Source: CAVXNB01 sp963763085
GTDB lineage: Bacteria; Actinomycetota; Acidimicrobiia; Acidimicrobiales; Bog-793
DNA length: 64,000 nt
NCBI GenBank assembly: GCA_963763085.1
Contig: CAVXNB010000004.1
Coordinates: 1,488,001 to 1,552,000 of the forward strand
Reading direction: 5' to 3'
The notes beneath the pieces were generated by a model that ran no database searches, was not told the DNA's origin, and saw only the letters and a list, made by a program, of their open reading frames with translations. Positions 1-9,933 of this stretch are shown one piece after another (the first letter of the stretch is position 1; every line of letters begins with the position of its first letter). The translations under genes were made by a program, and so were the position numbers.

Positions 1-596
1 CGGCCACCGTGCACGATCTGGCATCCGGTCGTCAGCGTGTCCAGGCCGGACTCCGCGTCCCTGATCGGATAGGGGAAGTCGAGGTGAATGCCTCCGATGG
101 CGTCAACCATGTTCTGCAGGCCCTTGAAGTTGACTTCGACGAAGTAGTTGATCGGAACGTGGAAGTCCTGCTCGATCGTCTGCACCAGCAGCGAAGGCCC
201 GTCGTTGAAAGCAGCATTGATCCGGTTCTGTCCCGAGATGTACTGCACGTGACCGGGAATCGCGACCCAGGTGTCGCGGGGGATCGACATCATCTCGATC
301 TTGTGGGTGGCCGGTACGACCCGCACGAGGATGATCACGTCGCTGCGTTGGCCTGACTGGGACGCTCCGCAGCCGAAGGCCACGCACTGGCCCGGGGTGT
401 CGACGAAGGCGCGTGAGTCAGAACCGACCAGCAGCACGGTGAACGGCGATGCCGGCTTGCCCGGCTTGCTGACCGCGACCGGCTTGAGGTGCTTGACATG
501 CACGACCTTGATCTGGTGGAACTGATAGTCGAGGTAGAAGTAACCGCCCAGGCCGAGGGCGACGGCCAGTAGCACCAGGACGCCGCTCCCGATCAC
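1..596 (-). CDS. LytR-CpsA-Psr (LCP) family protein, 3' part cut by window edge
   Basis: The reading frame is open from the GTG at 596 to the window edge, so the C-terminus is missing. The N-terminus has one membrane helix (about residues 2-17, GVLVLLAVALGLGGYFYL). The LCP core follows: FTVLLVGSDSR, then QRSDVIILVRVVP, MMSIPRDTWVAIPG and NRINAAFNDG. The GSDSR, RSDVI and SIPRD arginine/aspartate motifs are those that bind polyprenyl-pyrophosphate substrates in the family. LCP proteins attach glycopolymers such as teichoic acids or arabinogalactan to the cell wall from outside the membrane. The GTG at 596 is the only start codon after the upstream in-frame stop. The family call is secure; the glycopolymer it transfers cannot be told. 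Confidence 0.85.
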   Translation of the reverse strand, partial: MIGSGVLVLLAVALGLGGYFYLDYQFHQIKVVHVKHLKPVAVSKPGKPASPFTVLLVGSDSRAFVDTPGQCVAFGCGASQSGQRSDVIILVRVVPATHKIEMMSIPRDTWVAIPGHVQYISGQNRINAAFNDGPSLLVQTIEQDFHVPINYFVEVNFKGLQNMVDAIGGIHLDFPYPIRDAESGLDTLTTGCQIVHGG

Positions 597-753
597 GGAC
601 GCGCTTCGGCCACCGCCTGCGTCGAGGGGGCCGTACGTCGGCCGGCAGATCCGTCACGGAACAACAGGTTAAGCGCGTTCCCTGAAGTTCTCATGAAGGC
701 CCGTTTCGGGCTCTCCGGCACCCCCCACCTGCAGTTCCTGATGTTCGCCGGCC

Positions 754-2681
754 ATGAATCGTAGAGTGCGGGCCGTGCCAGATCGCGGGGCGGTCGGAAC
801 CGACAGGGCCGGAGCCGCTTGGCGGGTTCTCGTCGGCAGGCCGCTTCGGGCCCGGGAGGCCTCCAAGGAGCAGATCACACCCATCGAAGGGCTCTCGGCC
901 CTGTCGCTCGATGCCTTGACGTCGGTCGCATACGGGCCCGAGGCGATCATCGTCGTGCTCGCCGTGGCCGGCGCGGGAGCGCTCCACCTCATCCTGCCGA
1001 TCACCGGGGCGATCGTCGTTCTCCTGGTCATCCTGATCTCCTCCTACCGTCAGGTCATCGACGCCTATCCAGGCGGTGGGGGCGCCTACGCGGTGTCCCG
1101 GGCCAACCTCGGCGTGGGCACGAGCCTCGTGGCCGGAGCGGCACTCGTCGTCGACTACACGCTGACCGTCGCCGTGTCGATCGCGGCCGGCGTGGGGACC
1201 CTCACGTCCGCCTTCCCGAGCCTCGCGTCGGCGACCGTGCCGATCTGCCTGGCCATCCTCGCCGTCATCACGCTGCTCAACTTGCGCGGTCTCGGTGAGG
1301 CGGCGCGCGCCTTCCTCTGCCCACGATGATCTTCATCGTCGGCCTGCTCGCCATCATCGCCGTGGGGATGATTCACCCGCTGGGCTTGAACGAGCCCCAG
1401 CCCGGTAAGTCCCTCCTGCCCACCACCGACTTGCACGCCGTCACGATATTGCTCATCCTGAAGGCCTTTTCCGCCGGCTGCAGCGCACTCACCGGAGTTG
1501 AGGCGATAGCCAACGGCGTGCCTTTGTTCAAGGAACCCCGGGCCGCCCGGGCCAAACGCACCGAGCTCCTCCTCGGCCTGATCCTCGGCACCATGCTGCT
1601 CGGGTTGGCCGTGCTCGCCGACCGCTGGCACATCGGCCCCCGGTCCGGCCAGACGGTCCTGAGCCAGATCATGGCCGACTCCGTCGGCCGGCATTGGGCG
1701 TACTACATCGTGTCGCTCACGATCACGATGGTCCTCGCCCTCGCCGCCAACACCTCGTTCGGCGGGCTTCCGGTGCTGGCGAGCCTTCTGGCTCGAGACA
1801 ACTACCTTCCACACTTGTTCGCACTGAGGGGTGACCGGCAGGTCTTCTCCAACGGAATCTGGACGCTCGCTGTCCTTTCCGGAGCGCTGCTCCTAGCGGT
1901 GAGCGGCAATACGAATGCCTTGATCCCCCTGTTCGCGATCGGCGTCTTCACGGGCTTCACGTTGGCCCAGACCGGTCTGGTGGTGCATTGGAGGCGGACC
2001 CGCCCGGCCCGCTGGCGACGTCGGGCCCTGATCAACGGCATCGGAGCGGTCGTGACCGCTTTGGCGACGATTGTGTTTCTGGTCTCGAAATTCCTCGAAG
2101 GTGCCTGGGTCGTCGTTGTCGCTGTGCCCGCCTTCATCCTTCTCTTTGTTCGCATCCACGCCTATTACCAGCGGGCCGCCGTCGAGCTCGGATTCGATCA
2201 GTTGCCAGCCAAGCCAAAGGGAAGGCGCAGCCTCGTGATCGTCCCCGTGACGCGGTTGTCCCGGCTGACCGAGTACGCCCTCTCGGAGGCTCGTTCGCTC
2301 GGACAGGAAGTCATCGCCGTGACCGTCGTCGTCGAGGGTGACGACAAGAGCGCCGACGATGCCCACGAGCTCCAAGAACAATGGGACAGGTGGGCCCCAG
2401 GCGTGCCTCTGCGTCTCTTGCAGACCCAGTACGCGTCCGTCGTCGAGCCGATCGTGTCGTTCGTGGACGAATGCCGGTTCCGCCAGGAGCAGATCGTCGT
2501 GCTGATCCCGGCCGTCGTTCCCGACCGCCTCCGGTACCGGTTCCTCCACAACCAGATCGACGTAGTTCTCTCGGCCGCGCTCCGGACCCGGACCGACGTC
2601 GTCGTCGCCAGGGTCCAAATGCCTCTCCACGTCGAGGCGACAGGGGAGGGGACTGAGGACGCTGCGGGCGACGGTCAGTGA
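754..2681 (+). CDS. APC-superfamily amino acid permease, frameshifted near 1320
   Basis: Two overlapping frames encode one protein. The first (754-1329) carries the N-terminal helices with EGLSALSLDALTSVAYGPEA and PGGGGAYAVSRANLG, typical of APC permeases. The second (from 1326) continues MIFIVGLLAIIAVGMIHP and the remaining helices, then a soluble tail of about 150 residues starting KGRRSLVIVPV. Restoring one missing base in ttcctctgccc (about 1315-1320) joins NLRGLGEAARAFL to PTMIFIVG. The tail resembles the universal-stress-like C-terminus of many actinobacterial permeases. Substrate is unknown (amino acids or K+ are plausible). The start may be ATG 754 or GTG 774. It is either a sequencing error or a recent inactivation. 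Confidence 0.8.
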
Positions 2682-2698
2682 CCGCCGATCCCGTAGCC

Positions 2699-3169
2699 CT
2701 ATGAGGCGCCCCCCGGGGTGACTGCTCGCGTCAGCTCTGTCAGCACCGCGTCCTGAGCCGCCAGGTGCTCTTGAATCTTGACGGCCTCGTGCAAAACGGC
2801 GTCGGCATCGTTGTAGGTGGCCTCGGATCGTTTGTCGGCGGCGGCCGCCAGTACGTTCTGGCCGACGATGATCACCGAGAGGAGAACCAGTTGCAAGAAG
2901 GTCTGGGAAATCCAGGACACGATGACCACCTCGTTGTGAGAGCTGATCGCCGACGGCAGACTCACCAAGGCCAACCCCGCAAAGGCATACGCGCACCACA
3001 TCGTGCCGACACCTGTGGTGATCTTGACGGCGATCCAGGCGTTGAACCGAGCTGCCGCGGTGTCGTGCGGCAATAGGTCGGCTGCCTTGATGGGAGCGGC
3101 GGGGTGCCCGGTGAGCTTCGCCTTCGTCCGACTGTGGGGAACGTAGTGGTAGATCGGCGACTCGTCCAT
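2699..3169 (-). CDS. Two-helix integral membrane protein (DUF1003-like)
   Basis: A 156-residue protein. The start ATG at 3169 has AGGAG about 9 bases upstream; the longer frame up to 3373 has no such support. After a polar N-terminus there are two hydrophobic helices: GVGTMWCAYAFAGLALVSLP and SWISQTFLQLVLLSVIIVGQN. The second is followed by an acidic, helical tail (AAAADKRSEATYNDADAVLHEAVKIQ). The SWISQTFLQLVLL..IIVGQN pattern recurs in small actinobacterial membrane proteins annotated as DUF1003-like or hypothetical. Function is unknown. It converges with the permease, with 17 bases between the stop codons. Confidence 0.7.
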   Translation of the reverse strand: MDESPIYHYVPHSRTKAKLTGHPAAPIKAADLLPHDTAAARFNAWIAVKITTGVGTMWCAYAFAGLALVSLPSAISSHNEVVIVSWISQTFLQLVLLSVIIVGQNVLAAAADKRSEATYNDADAVLHEAVKIQEHLAAQDAVLTELTRAVTPGGAS

Positions 3170-3320
3170 TGGCGCTGCTCCTCGTCTTTTCGTGTTCCTG
3201 CCGGCTCGGTATTCGGCTCCTAGTTGAGCAGCGTCGGGGCCTGAACGTCCTCCGGTGACGCCGATGTCGTGTTCGACGCCGATCGCCGGCGGGCGTCGCG
3301 TCGTCTGACGATCGACCGCT

Positions 3321-4274
3321 CTAGCGGAAACCAAGCTCCTGCTCGACGAAGGACACGAGGCCCTGGCCGGCAAGGCTCGGGTGGATCAGGCGCCCGAATT
3401 GATGGACCTGGGCGACTTCGCATCCGCCGACGTCCACTACGACGAACGCGAAGCGCCGGGCGTGAGCGCTCTTGCGGAAGCTGATCGTGAGGTACTGTCC
3501 GAAGTCCGCCGGGCAGAAGCGCACGCCCGGACTGAGAACGCCGAGCTGGTTGATGAAAGCCCGGACGGCGGCGATCTTCGCCGGGTCCGTCGTCGTCACG
3601 GGCTTGTGTCCACGCTCGCCCGGGTTCAGGCCGTGCGACAACACGGCCGTCAGCGACTTTGCGCCGGCGGGAATGAGATCACCTGCAGGCTTCGCCCGTA
3701 GCCACGTCACCTGGGCGTCCACGCGGATCCCACTGCGATGATTCGGGAGGGCCGCGATTGAGATGACAAGCGTTCGCGTGTCGAGCACCGTTTTCACCGG
3801 CGGCCAACGGTCGTCGACGAACCACTCGTCGGCGACTCCCCTGACGCTGGCCGTTCCGAATCCGTCGCTCACGGCGCCAGTCGGGACGTAGCTGCGCAGA
3901 TAGGTCTCCACGCTCGGCGGGCTCGCCGCCACCACAAAGAAACCGTGCACGTCGACCAGGTTCGGATCCCCGGTCGTCTGGCCAGGCGAGCTCAGGAGGT
4001 GGTGGTCACCCCTCGGCTCGTTCGCGAGGCGCCTCGAGCCCGACGGGAGGCGGACCAGCCTGAGCAGGTGTGCGGCGTCGCGGCGTGCGAGCAGGCGGCG
4101 GGAGATGGCCATGGGTGGATGGCCTGTCAAGTCCGCCTGGGGCGTGGCAGTGGTCGGTGGCGAGCCGCTCGGTCCCTGGTCGCAAGCTGCGAGACCGGTT
4201 GCGAGAGTGAAGGTCGTGGCGAGGAGCACGCTCAAGGTTCTGGCCGAACGCATCATGAAGAGTTTGACGCTCAT
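3321..4274 (-). CDS. Secreted lipoprotein of unknown function
   Basis: 317 residues from ATG 4274. The N-terminus is a lipoprotein signal: MSVKLFMMRSARTL, a hydrophobic stretch, then the lipobox ATGLAAC, with the acylated cysteine at residue 30. The mature part is Thr/Pro-rich at first (GPSGSPPTTATPQ) and then forms one globular domain with no motif I recognise, including WFVDDRWPP, TLVISIAALP and FAFVVVDVGGCEVAQVHQ. It would be anchored on the outer face of the membrane. It is divergent from the S53 protease gene, sharing a 153-base intergenic region. The frame stays open upstream to 4973, but the signal peptide fixes this start. Confidence 0.75.
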   Translation of the reverse strand: MSVKLFMMRSARTLSVLLATTFTLATGLAACDQGPSGSPPTTATPQADLTGHPPMAISRRLLARRDAAHLLRLVRLPSGSRRLANEPRGDHHLLSSPGQTTGDPNLVDVHGFFVVAASPPSVETYLRSYVPTGAVSDGFGTASVRGVADEWFVDDRWPPVKTVLDTRTLVISIAALPNHRSGIRVDAQVTWLRAKPAGDLIPAGAKSLTAVLSHGLNPGERGHKPVTTTDPAKIAAVRAFINQLGVLSPGVRFCPADFGQYLTISFRKSAHARRFAFVVVDVGGCEVAQVHQFGRLIHPSLAGQGLVSFVEQELGFR

Positions 4275-4356
4275 CGGACCGGATCGGTTCCCGCGCCGGG
4301 AGCCTGAGTCGAACACCAAGATTGCAAAACATTGACTCTCGAGGTCGGTCTTGGCT

Positions 4357-4369
4357 AAACCACTGGTTT
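4357..4369. promoter_or_regulatory. Palindrome in the divergent promoter region before the S53 gene
   Basis: AAACCACTGGTTT is a perfect palindrome (6-base arms around one base). It lies 58 bases upstream of the S53 protease start and downstream of a TTGACT (4332-4337) that could be a -35 box. It is placed like an operator for the protease, the divergent lipoprotein, or both. No regulator gene lies next to it. Confidence 0.35.
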
Positions 4370-4427
4370 GCATACTCCGTGTCCCACTCGACGGCGCGTG
4401 GCGAGCGGAGACATGAGGGGAGAAGCT

Positions 4428-7400
4428 ATGGCAGCAGTCACCGCAGGCGGAGGCCCTTCCGAGAGCGCAATCGAGCCCGGTTTCCAGCTCCGCAGCAGCC
4501 GAAGCACCCGGAGCAAGTCGAGATGGTGGCGGCCCGCGGCCGCCCTGGCGGCGGTCGGCCTGATCGCGCCGCTCTCGGCCGCCCTTCCGGCCGGCGCAAG
4601 CGCGCACCCTGCTTCCCCCGCTATTCGTGGGCCGCTCGTGCGGGTGGCGTGGGCGCCGAAGGTACCGTTGCACACCGCTTTCCTCGGCCGGGTCGCCGCC
4701 GGCAAGGAGATCTCCGGCGCCGTGGCGCTGAAGCCCCGCAACGAGCGTGCGCTCAAGGCCTTCATCAGCGACGTTTCCAACCCTCATTCCTCGCTGTATC
4801 ACCAGTACCTGCCGCGGGGTGCCTACCGCGCCCGCTTCGGCCCGGCTGCCGCGACGGTCGCAGCCGTTACGAGCGAGCTCCGCGGCCACGGCCTGTCGGT
4901 GTCGGGCGAGTCGGCTGACGGCCTCCTCGTCTACTTCCACGGCACCGCCGGCAACGTCGAGTCGGCCTTTCACACCGACATCGCCCGCTACCGGCTGCCG
5001 GACGGGTCGATCGGCACGGCCACGACCTCGGCCACCCGCCTACCGGCATCGATCGCCAAGGGCGTGACGACCGTCGTCGGGCTCGACAACCTCGTTCACG
5101 CGCAGTCCGCCGGCCTGCTGCGGGCGCCGATCTCGATGAAGGGCAAGTACCCGGCCGCCGTACGCGGCAAGGTTCCCCATGTCGCCGGCGCCCCGAGCGC
5201 TTGCGCGGCTGCGACCAACGCCGCCAACGAGTTCGGCGGACTCACCGACGACCAGATCGCCAACGCCTACGGCGCTTTCGGCCTCTACAAGACCGGGGAC
5301 ACCGGTGCCGGGCAGGCGGTCGACGTGTTCGAGCTCGAGCCGTACCTTCCGAGCGACCTGAAAACCTTCGACACGTGCTTCTTCGGGGCGGCCAAGGCCG
5401 CCACCATGGAGGCCCACCAGCACCAGATCGCCGTCGACGGCGGCCAGCCGACCGGCCCGGGCTCGGGCGAGTCGATCCTGGACGTCGAGGACGTCGCCGC
5501 GCTCGCACCCTCTGCGTCGATCAACGTCTACGAGGCGCCGAACAACACCTTCGGCAGCATCGACGAGTACGCGGCCATCGTCAACAAGGACGACGCTCAC
5601 GTCGTCACCTCGAGCTGGGCGATCTGTGAGCAGGCCGAGCAGGCAGCGGAACCGGGAATCCAGGAGGAGGAGAACTTCCTCTTCGAGCAGGCTGCCGCGC
5701 AGGGTCAGTCAGTATTCTCCGCCGCCGGCGACACCGGCAACGACGAGTGCAACGAGTTCCGTTTCGATGTCCCGCCACCTGACCAGAACCCTCTCTCGCT
5801 CCTCGACCCCGGCAGCCAGCCGTACGTCGTCTCGGTCGGGGGCACGACGATCGACGACGCCGCCACCGTTCCCGCCCTGGAGCACGTCTGGAACGACGGT
5901 GCCGCCTGGGGTGCCGGCGGAGGTGGCATCTCCGAGAGCTGGGGCATGCCGAGCTGGCAGTCGCAGCTCATCCAGCCCGCCACGAACGCCCAGAACAAGG
6001 CTGCGGTGACCGCGGCCAAAGCGGTCGAGACGAAGATGGCCTCGACGGCCGGGTCGTTCGACACCCCGAAGTTCTGCCTCGGCACGATCTCGCCGGCGCC
6101 GTCCGCCTGCCGGGAGACACCGGACGTCTCTGCGCAAGCGGACGAGTTCACCGGCGCCGTCAGCATCTACAGCGAGGAGTTCAAAGCGCCGGGCACCGAG
6201 TCCGGCTGGATCACGATCGGGGGCACCTCCTCGGCGTCTCCGCTCTGGGCCGCCATGACTGCGGACATCAACGCCTCGTCAGGCTGCTCGACACAACTTG
6301 TGAACGGGACACCTGACGTCGGCTTCGTGTCGCCGCTCCTGTATGCCGTAGCGGGCAACGCGGTCGAGTACAAGGCCTCGTTCAACGACATCACCGTCGG
6401 CAACAACGACGACTTCGGATTCGACAACGGAGCGGCCTTCAAGGCCGGAGCCGGCTACGACATGGCGTCCGGCCTCGGATCGCCGCGCTTGACGGGCAGC
6501 GGAGGCACCGACGGCCTCGCTTTCTACGTGTGCGCCTACGTGACGGGACTGAAGCCCCCGAGCGTCACCTCCCTCACCCCGAGCTTCGGGCCGGTGGCGG
6601 CGGGAACCTCGGTCGTGATCACTGGCACGGGCTTCAAGTCGGGCTCGACGCCAGAGGTTGCGTCGGTTGAGGTCGGCGGTGCCACGGCTTCTGGTCTCGT
6701 GGTGAATTCGGCCACGCAGGTCACCGCCACCTTCCCGGCCGGGTCGGTGGCGATACCGGTCGCCTCTCCGCCGACTCAAGACGGGTCCGGTGCGGCGAAC
6801 GTTGTCGTGACGCTGAAGAACGGCACCTCGAGCAAGATCGGGCCGTCGTCGCAGTTCGAGTACGTCGACGAGAACGGCGGCTCGCAGGTTGAGCCCTCGG
6901 TGACCGGAGTCAGCCCCTACGGCGGATCGGAGAAGACCCCGAAGCCGATCTCGATCTTCGGATCCGGCTTCTCCGGCACGCCCACGGTCTCCTTCGGCGG
7001 CGTCGATGCATCTGTCGTCAAGGTCGACAGCCCGTTCGAGCTCACGGTGACCCCGCCGGCGTTCTCGAGCGTGTCCACCTCGTGCCACGGCGGCCTTCCC
7101 GCCGGCGAGAACAAGACCAACGACATCTGCCAGGTTCAAGTCGTCGTGACCGAAACGCACGGCTCGAGCGCGACGGCGACGATCCTGCCGCCGTACGAGG
7201 GTGCGACTCTGCCCCTCTCGTCCATGGCGGTGCCCTTCCTTCCCACCGGGTGCAACTGTGAGGAGATGCCGGCGCCGACCGAGTTCGACTACGTGCCGAA
7301 CCCGACCATCACCTCCGTCTCGACAACCACGTCGGACCCGGTCACGTTGGCGAGCGAGACCGGTGGCACGACCATCACGGTCACTGGGAAGGGCTTCGAC

Positions 7401-8504
7401 CCGCTCACGCTGTCGGACGCAAACTTCGGCCCAGCGGGTCTGGATTCGTCGCTGACCCAGAGCTTCAGCTTCGTGTCCGGAACCGAGATTCAGCTGACGT
7501 CGCCTGGCACCGAGTCCCCGCCAAGCTTCACTCCGACGGTCGGGACGACGACGCTTCCCTTCAGCGTGGCGACGATCGCCGGCCTCTCGGCCTCGCGGTC
7601 GGTCATCTACGCCGGAGTCCCTGACGTGACCAACCTCACGGGCGGCTTCGAGTTGTTTCCGGGGCTGCACGTCGGGCCAGATACTGGTGGTACTGCGATC
7701 ACGCTCACGGGGAAGGGCTTCGAGAACCAGGTCGTAGCGCTGGTCTACGAGGACCCGAGCGGATTCTCCATCGGGTCCCAGTACACCTTCACCGTGAAGA
7801 GCGCCACCAGTGTCAGCGCCGAGACGCTCCAGCAGAACCCGGGAGAGGTCGTGGCCGCGGCCTGTACCGTGACCGGCTGCAGCAACTCGTCGAATGCTTT
7901 TTTCCTCCTCTATCCACCGGGGAACCCGGTCTTGTCCAGCTCGTCTCCCCTCAAGGGGCCGGCGCATGGCGGCACGCTCGTCGACATCTCCGGTCACAAT
8001 CTGGGCTGCGCGATCGCGGTGAACTTCGGCAACCAGCCTTCGAACTTCAACAACGCCACACAGCTGCTCGACTGCGGCTCGACGACGCAGATCCTCGCGT
8101 TCGCTCCGCCCGGCAAGGCCGGCACGACCGTGAAGATCTCAGTCCTCACCGTCGAGTCGCTGGCGACCGGCTTCGGCTTCACCAAGTTGACGACGAGCGC
8201 AAAGTTCACGTACGTGAAGAGCTCGCCCAGCCCTCCGCTCGACCTCGCGGCGAAGCCGGGACCGCATTCGATGGCGCTGTCGTGGAAGCCGCCTCAGAGC
8301 ACGGGAGGCAGCCCCGTCACGGGCTACCGCGTCTCGGCGGCGGCGAAGGGCCACTCGACCGTCACCATCAAGCTCGGCGCGGGAGCGCGGAGCGTGACGC
8401 TCGCCGGCCTGGCAGCGGGAGTGAACTACACCTTCACCGTGAGCGCCACTTCGGCGCTCGGTGTGGGGCTGCCGGCCTCGGTGACGGCCAAGCCCAAGGC
8501 CTGA
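4428..8504 (+). CDS. Secreted S53 (sedolisin/kumamolisin-like) protease with TIG and FN3 domains
   Basis: 1358 residues from ATG 4428, preceded by GGGAG at a 5-base spacing. Order: signal peptide with a hydrophobic core at about residues 35-55; pro-kumamolisin activation domain (about 75-215, with SLYHQYLPRGAYRARFGP); S53 catalytic domain (about 265-690). The Glu348/Asp352 pair lies in GESILDVEDV, Asp435 in FSAAGDTG, and Ser601 in GGTSSASPLWAA, the expected Glu-Asp-Asp-Ser set. About five IPT/TIG beta-sandwich domains follow (each with GTGF/GKGF turns), then a C-terminal fibronectin type III domain (WKPPQSTGGSPVTGYRV). Sedolisins are acid endopeptidases that cleave off their own pro-domain. 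The frame is intact over 4 kb. It is paralogous to the gene at 48734. Confidence 0.92.
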   Translation: MAAVTAGGGPSESAIEPGFQLRSSRSTRSKSRWWRPAAALAAVGLIAPLSAALPAGASAHPASPAIRGPLVRVAWAPKVPLHTAFLGRVAAGKEISGAVALKPRNERALKAFISDVSNPHSSLYHQYLPRGAYRARFGPAAATVAAVTSELRGHGLSVSGESADGLLVYFHGTAGNVESAFHTDIARYRLPDGSIGTATTSATRLPASIAKGVTTVVGLDNLVHAQSAGLLRAPISMKGKYPAAVRGKVPHVAGAPSACAAATNAANEFGGLTDDQIANAYGAFGLYKTGDTGAGQAVDVFELEPYLPSDLKTFDTCFFGAAKAATMEAHQHQIAVDGGQPTGPGSGESILDVEDVAALAPSASINVYEAPNNTFGSIDEYAAIVNKDDAHVVTSSWAICEQAEQAAEPGIQEEENFLFEQAAAQGQSVFSAAGDTGNDECNEFRFDVPPPDQNPLSLLDPGSQPYVVSVGGTTIDDAATVPALEHVWNDGAAWGAGGGGISESWGMPSWQSQLIQPATNAQNKAAVTAAKAVETKMASTAGSFDTPKFCLGTISPAPSACRETPDVSAQADEFTGAVSIYSEEFKAPGTESGWITIGGTSSASPLWAAMTADINASSGCSTQLVNGTPDVGFVSPLLYAVAGNAVEYKASFNDITVGNNDDFGFDNGAAFKAGAGYDMASGLGSPRLTGSGGTDGLAFYVCAYVTGLKPPSVTSLTPSFGPVAAGTSVVITGTGFKSGSTPEVASVEVGGATASGLVVNSATQVTATFPAGSVAIPVASPPTQDGSGAANVVVTLKNGTSSKIGPSSQFEYVDENGGSQVEPSVTGVSPYGGSEKTPKPISIFGSGFSGTPTVSFGGVDASVVKVDSPFELTVTPPAFSSVSTSCHGGLPAGENKTNDICQVQVVVTETHGSSATATILPPYEGATLPLSSMAVPFLPTGCNCEEMPAPTEFDYVPNPTITSVSTTTSDPVTLASETGGTTITVTGKGFDPLTLSDANFGPAGLDSSLTQSFSFVSGTEIQLTSPGTESPPSFTPTVGTTTLPFSVATIAGLSASRSVIYAGVPDVTNLTGGFELFPGLHVGPDTGGTAITLTGKGFENQVVALVYEDPSGFSIGSQYTFTVKSATSVSAETLQQNPGEVVAAACTVTGCSNSSNAFFLLYPPGNPVLSSSSPLKGPAHGGTLVDISGHNLGCAIAVNFGNQPSNFNNATQLLDCGSTTQILAFAPPGKAGTTVKISVLTVESLATGFGFTKLTTSAKFTYVKSSPSPPLDLAAKPGPHSMALSWKPPQSTGGSPVTGYRVSAAAKGHSTVTIKLGAGARSVTLAGLAAGVNYTFTVSATSALGVGLPASVTAKPKA

Positions 8505-8526
8505 CCGCCACTGGAGATCGTTGACG

Positions 8527-8565
8527 CCGCTGCTCCGTCCGGTTCGCTGGGCGGAGCAGCGGTTT
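8527..8565 (+). terminator. Stem-loop terminator after the S53 gene
   Basis: CCGCTGCTCCG (8527-8537) pairs perfectly with CGGAGCAGCGG (8552-8562) over 11 bases with a 14-base loop, followed by TTT. It begins 22 bases after the S53 stop codon. The T run is short, as is usual in high-GC genomes. Confidence 0.65.
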
Positions 8566-8628
8566 CATGAGCGGCGGCGGCCTCGTGCTGGGCGAGGCGT
8601 GGTGTCGGGGGTCCGTCCGTCGCGGGAT

Positions 8629-8714
8629 AGTTGAATTTCTTTCCAAACTTGCTTCCAATCGAGATTGCGACTGGTCGCAATCATTAACGGAGGCAAGTTC
8701 AAAAGTTTTTCGAC
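8629..8714. repeat. Long palindromic element, copy 1
   Basis: A nested inverted repeat. The inner hairpin is GATTGCGACTGGTCGCAATC (8663-8682; 8-base arms, CTGG loop). Around it, AAACTTGCTTCC (8645-8656) pairs with GGAGGCAAGTTC (8689-8700), allowing G-T pairs, and weaker symmetry continues to AGTTGAA (8629) and TTCGAC (8714). The same element occurs at 53403-53490 with an identical core. Both copies lie between convergent genes. It could be a bidirectional terminator, a REP/MITE-like mobile palindrome or a protein-binding site. Short reading frames in it look alike on both strands only because it is palindromic. Confidence 0.75.
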
Positions 8715-8757
8715 ATGTCCCCGCCCGCTGGGGTCGCCGAACGGCAAGGAGGCCGAA

Positions 8758-9933
8758 TCACGGGACGACCACCAAGGCAACCGGGAACGTGGTGTAGCCG
8801 AGTTGGACCGGCGTGCGTGCCCGCCCGGTCGCAAGGTCGATCGCCGTAACTTCGCCGGCGTAGTTGTCGACGACCTCGGCCACGCCGGCGCGGGGTGCGA
8901 GGACGATGGCCAGCGGGTAGGTGTAGGTGCCGACGTTGATCGCCTTGCCGGGCTTGCCCGAGGCCGTGTCGATCGGCGTCACGGTGCTCGACACCGTGTT
9001 CACCACGTAGGCGGTGCGACCGTCCCGGGTGACAGCGATCGCCGCCGGCGACGACCCGACCCGGATCGCCCGTCCCGCACGGCCATCGGCCACATCGATC
9101 GGCGTCACTGTGTCAGAGTCGCCGTCCGAGATGTAGGCAGTGCGCCCGTCCGGACTGAACGCGACCGCGTTCGGCGCCTGCCCGACACGGATCGCCGCGC
9201 CCGCCCGGTTCACGCCGGTCCTGATCGGGGTCACCGAGTCGGAGCCGAAGTTGGCGACGTACAGCTTCTTGCCGTTCGGGCTCAGTGCCATTGTGTTCGG
9301 GTAAGAGCCGACCGCGATGGGCGGCTCAGCCCGTCGGGTGACCAGGTCGACGGGCGTAACCTCACCCGAGGCCCAGTCGAGGACGTAGGCGGTCCGCCCG
9401 TCGTGCGTGACCACGATCGCGATCGGATGGCTGCCCACCCGGATGGCGACTCCGGCTCGTCGCGTCGCCAGCGCCACGGGCGTCACGGTGTTCGAATTCG
9501 CGTCGACGACCAGCAACGTCCGGCCGTTTGGCGTGATCGCGAGGGCGTCCGGACCGCGACCGGCGTGGATTGCCGGGCCGGCGCGATTGGTCGCCACGTC
9601 GATCGGGGTGACTGCGTTCGTGCTGAAGTCCGCCACGTAGACCGTCTTCCCGCTCGCCGTGGACACCAACGCATCGGGATCGCCACCGACGCCGATCGCC
9701 TTGCCGGCCCGATTGCTCGTCACGTTGAGCGGCGTGACCGAGTTCGTCGCCGAGTCGGCCACGTAGGCGAGGACGGCAGGCGTCCTGGCACCGACGCCGC
9801 CGGCCCGGGTGGAAGTGGGGCCGAGGGCGCCGGCCGGCGTCAGGCCAGCGGGGCCGCCGGCGCCGGCCGCCGTCAGAGCTGCGAGGCCGGCCACGGCGGC
9901 AGCCCCGACGAACGCATATCTGATCGTGCGCAT
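8758..9933 (-). CDS. Secreted YVTN-type beta-propeller repeat protein
   Basis: 391 residues from ATG 9933. A signal peptide (AFVGAAAVAGLAALTAAGAG) precedes about eight repeats of roughly 42 residues. Each has the form G..PDAlaITPnGRTaYVvd..S.tVTPIDvaT.rAG.aI.VG, the signature of YVTN/lactonase-like seven- or eight-bladed propellers. These propellers act as binding platforms or lactonase-like enzymes; no catalytic metal ligands can be picked out here, so binding is more likely. Its start overlaps the stop of the phosphoesterase gene (TGATG), so the two are translationally coupled and probably work together outside the cell. Confidence 0.85.
   Translation of the reverse strand: MRTIRYAFVGAAAVAGLAALTAAGAGGPAGLTPAGALGPTSTRAGGVGARTPAVLAYVADSATNSVTPLNVTSNRAGKAIGVGGDPDALVSTASGKTVYVADFSTNAVTPIDVATNRAGPAIHAGRGPDALAITPNGRTLLVVDANSNTVTPVALATRRAGVAIRVGSHPIAIVVTHDGRTAYVLDWASGEVTPVDLVTRRAEPPIAVGSYPNTMALSPNGKKLYVANFGSDSVTPIRTGVNRAGAAIRVGQAPNAVAFSPDGRTAYISDGDSDTVTPIDVADGRAGRAIRVGSSPAAIAVTRDGRTAYVVNTVSSTVTPIDTASGKPGKAINVGTYTYPLAIVLAPRAGVAEVVDNYAGEVTAIDLATGRARTPVQLGYTTFPVALVVVP

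Noticed and set aside
8426..8680. Short minus frame beginning MRPVAISIGSKFGKKF, similar to a plus frame at 53439
   Set aside because: The similarity comes from the palindromic element, which reads alike on both strands; there is no conserved protein beyond it.
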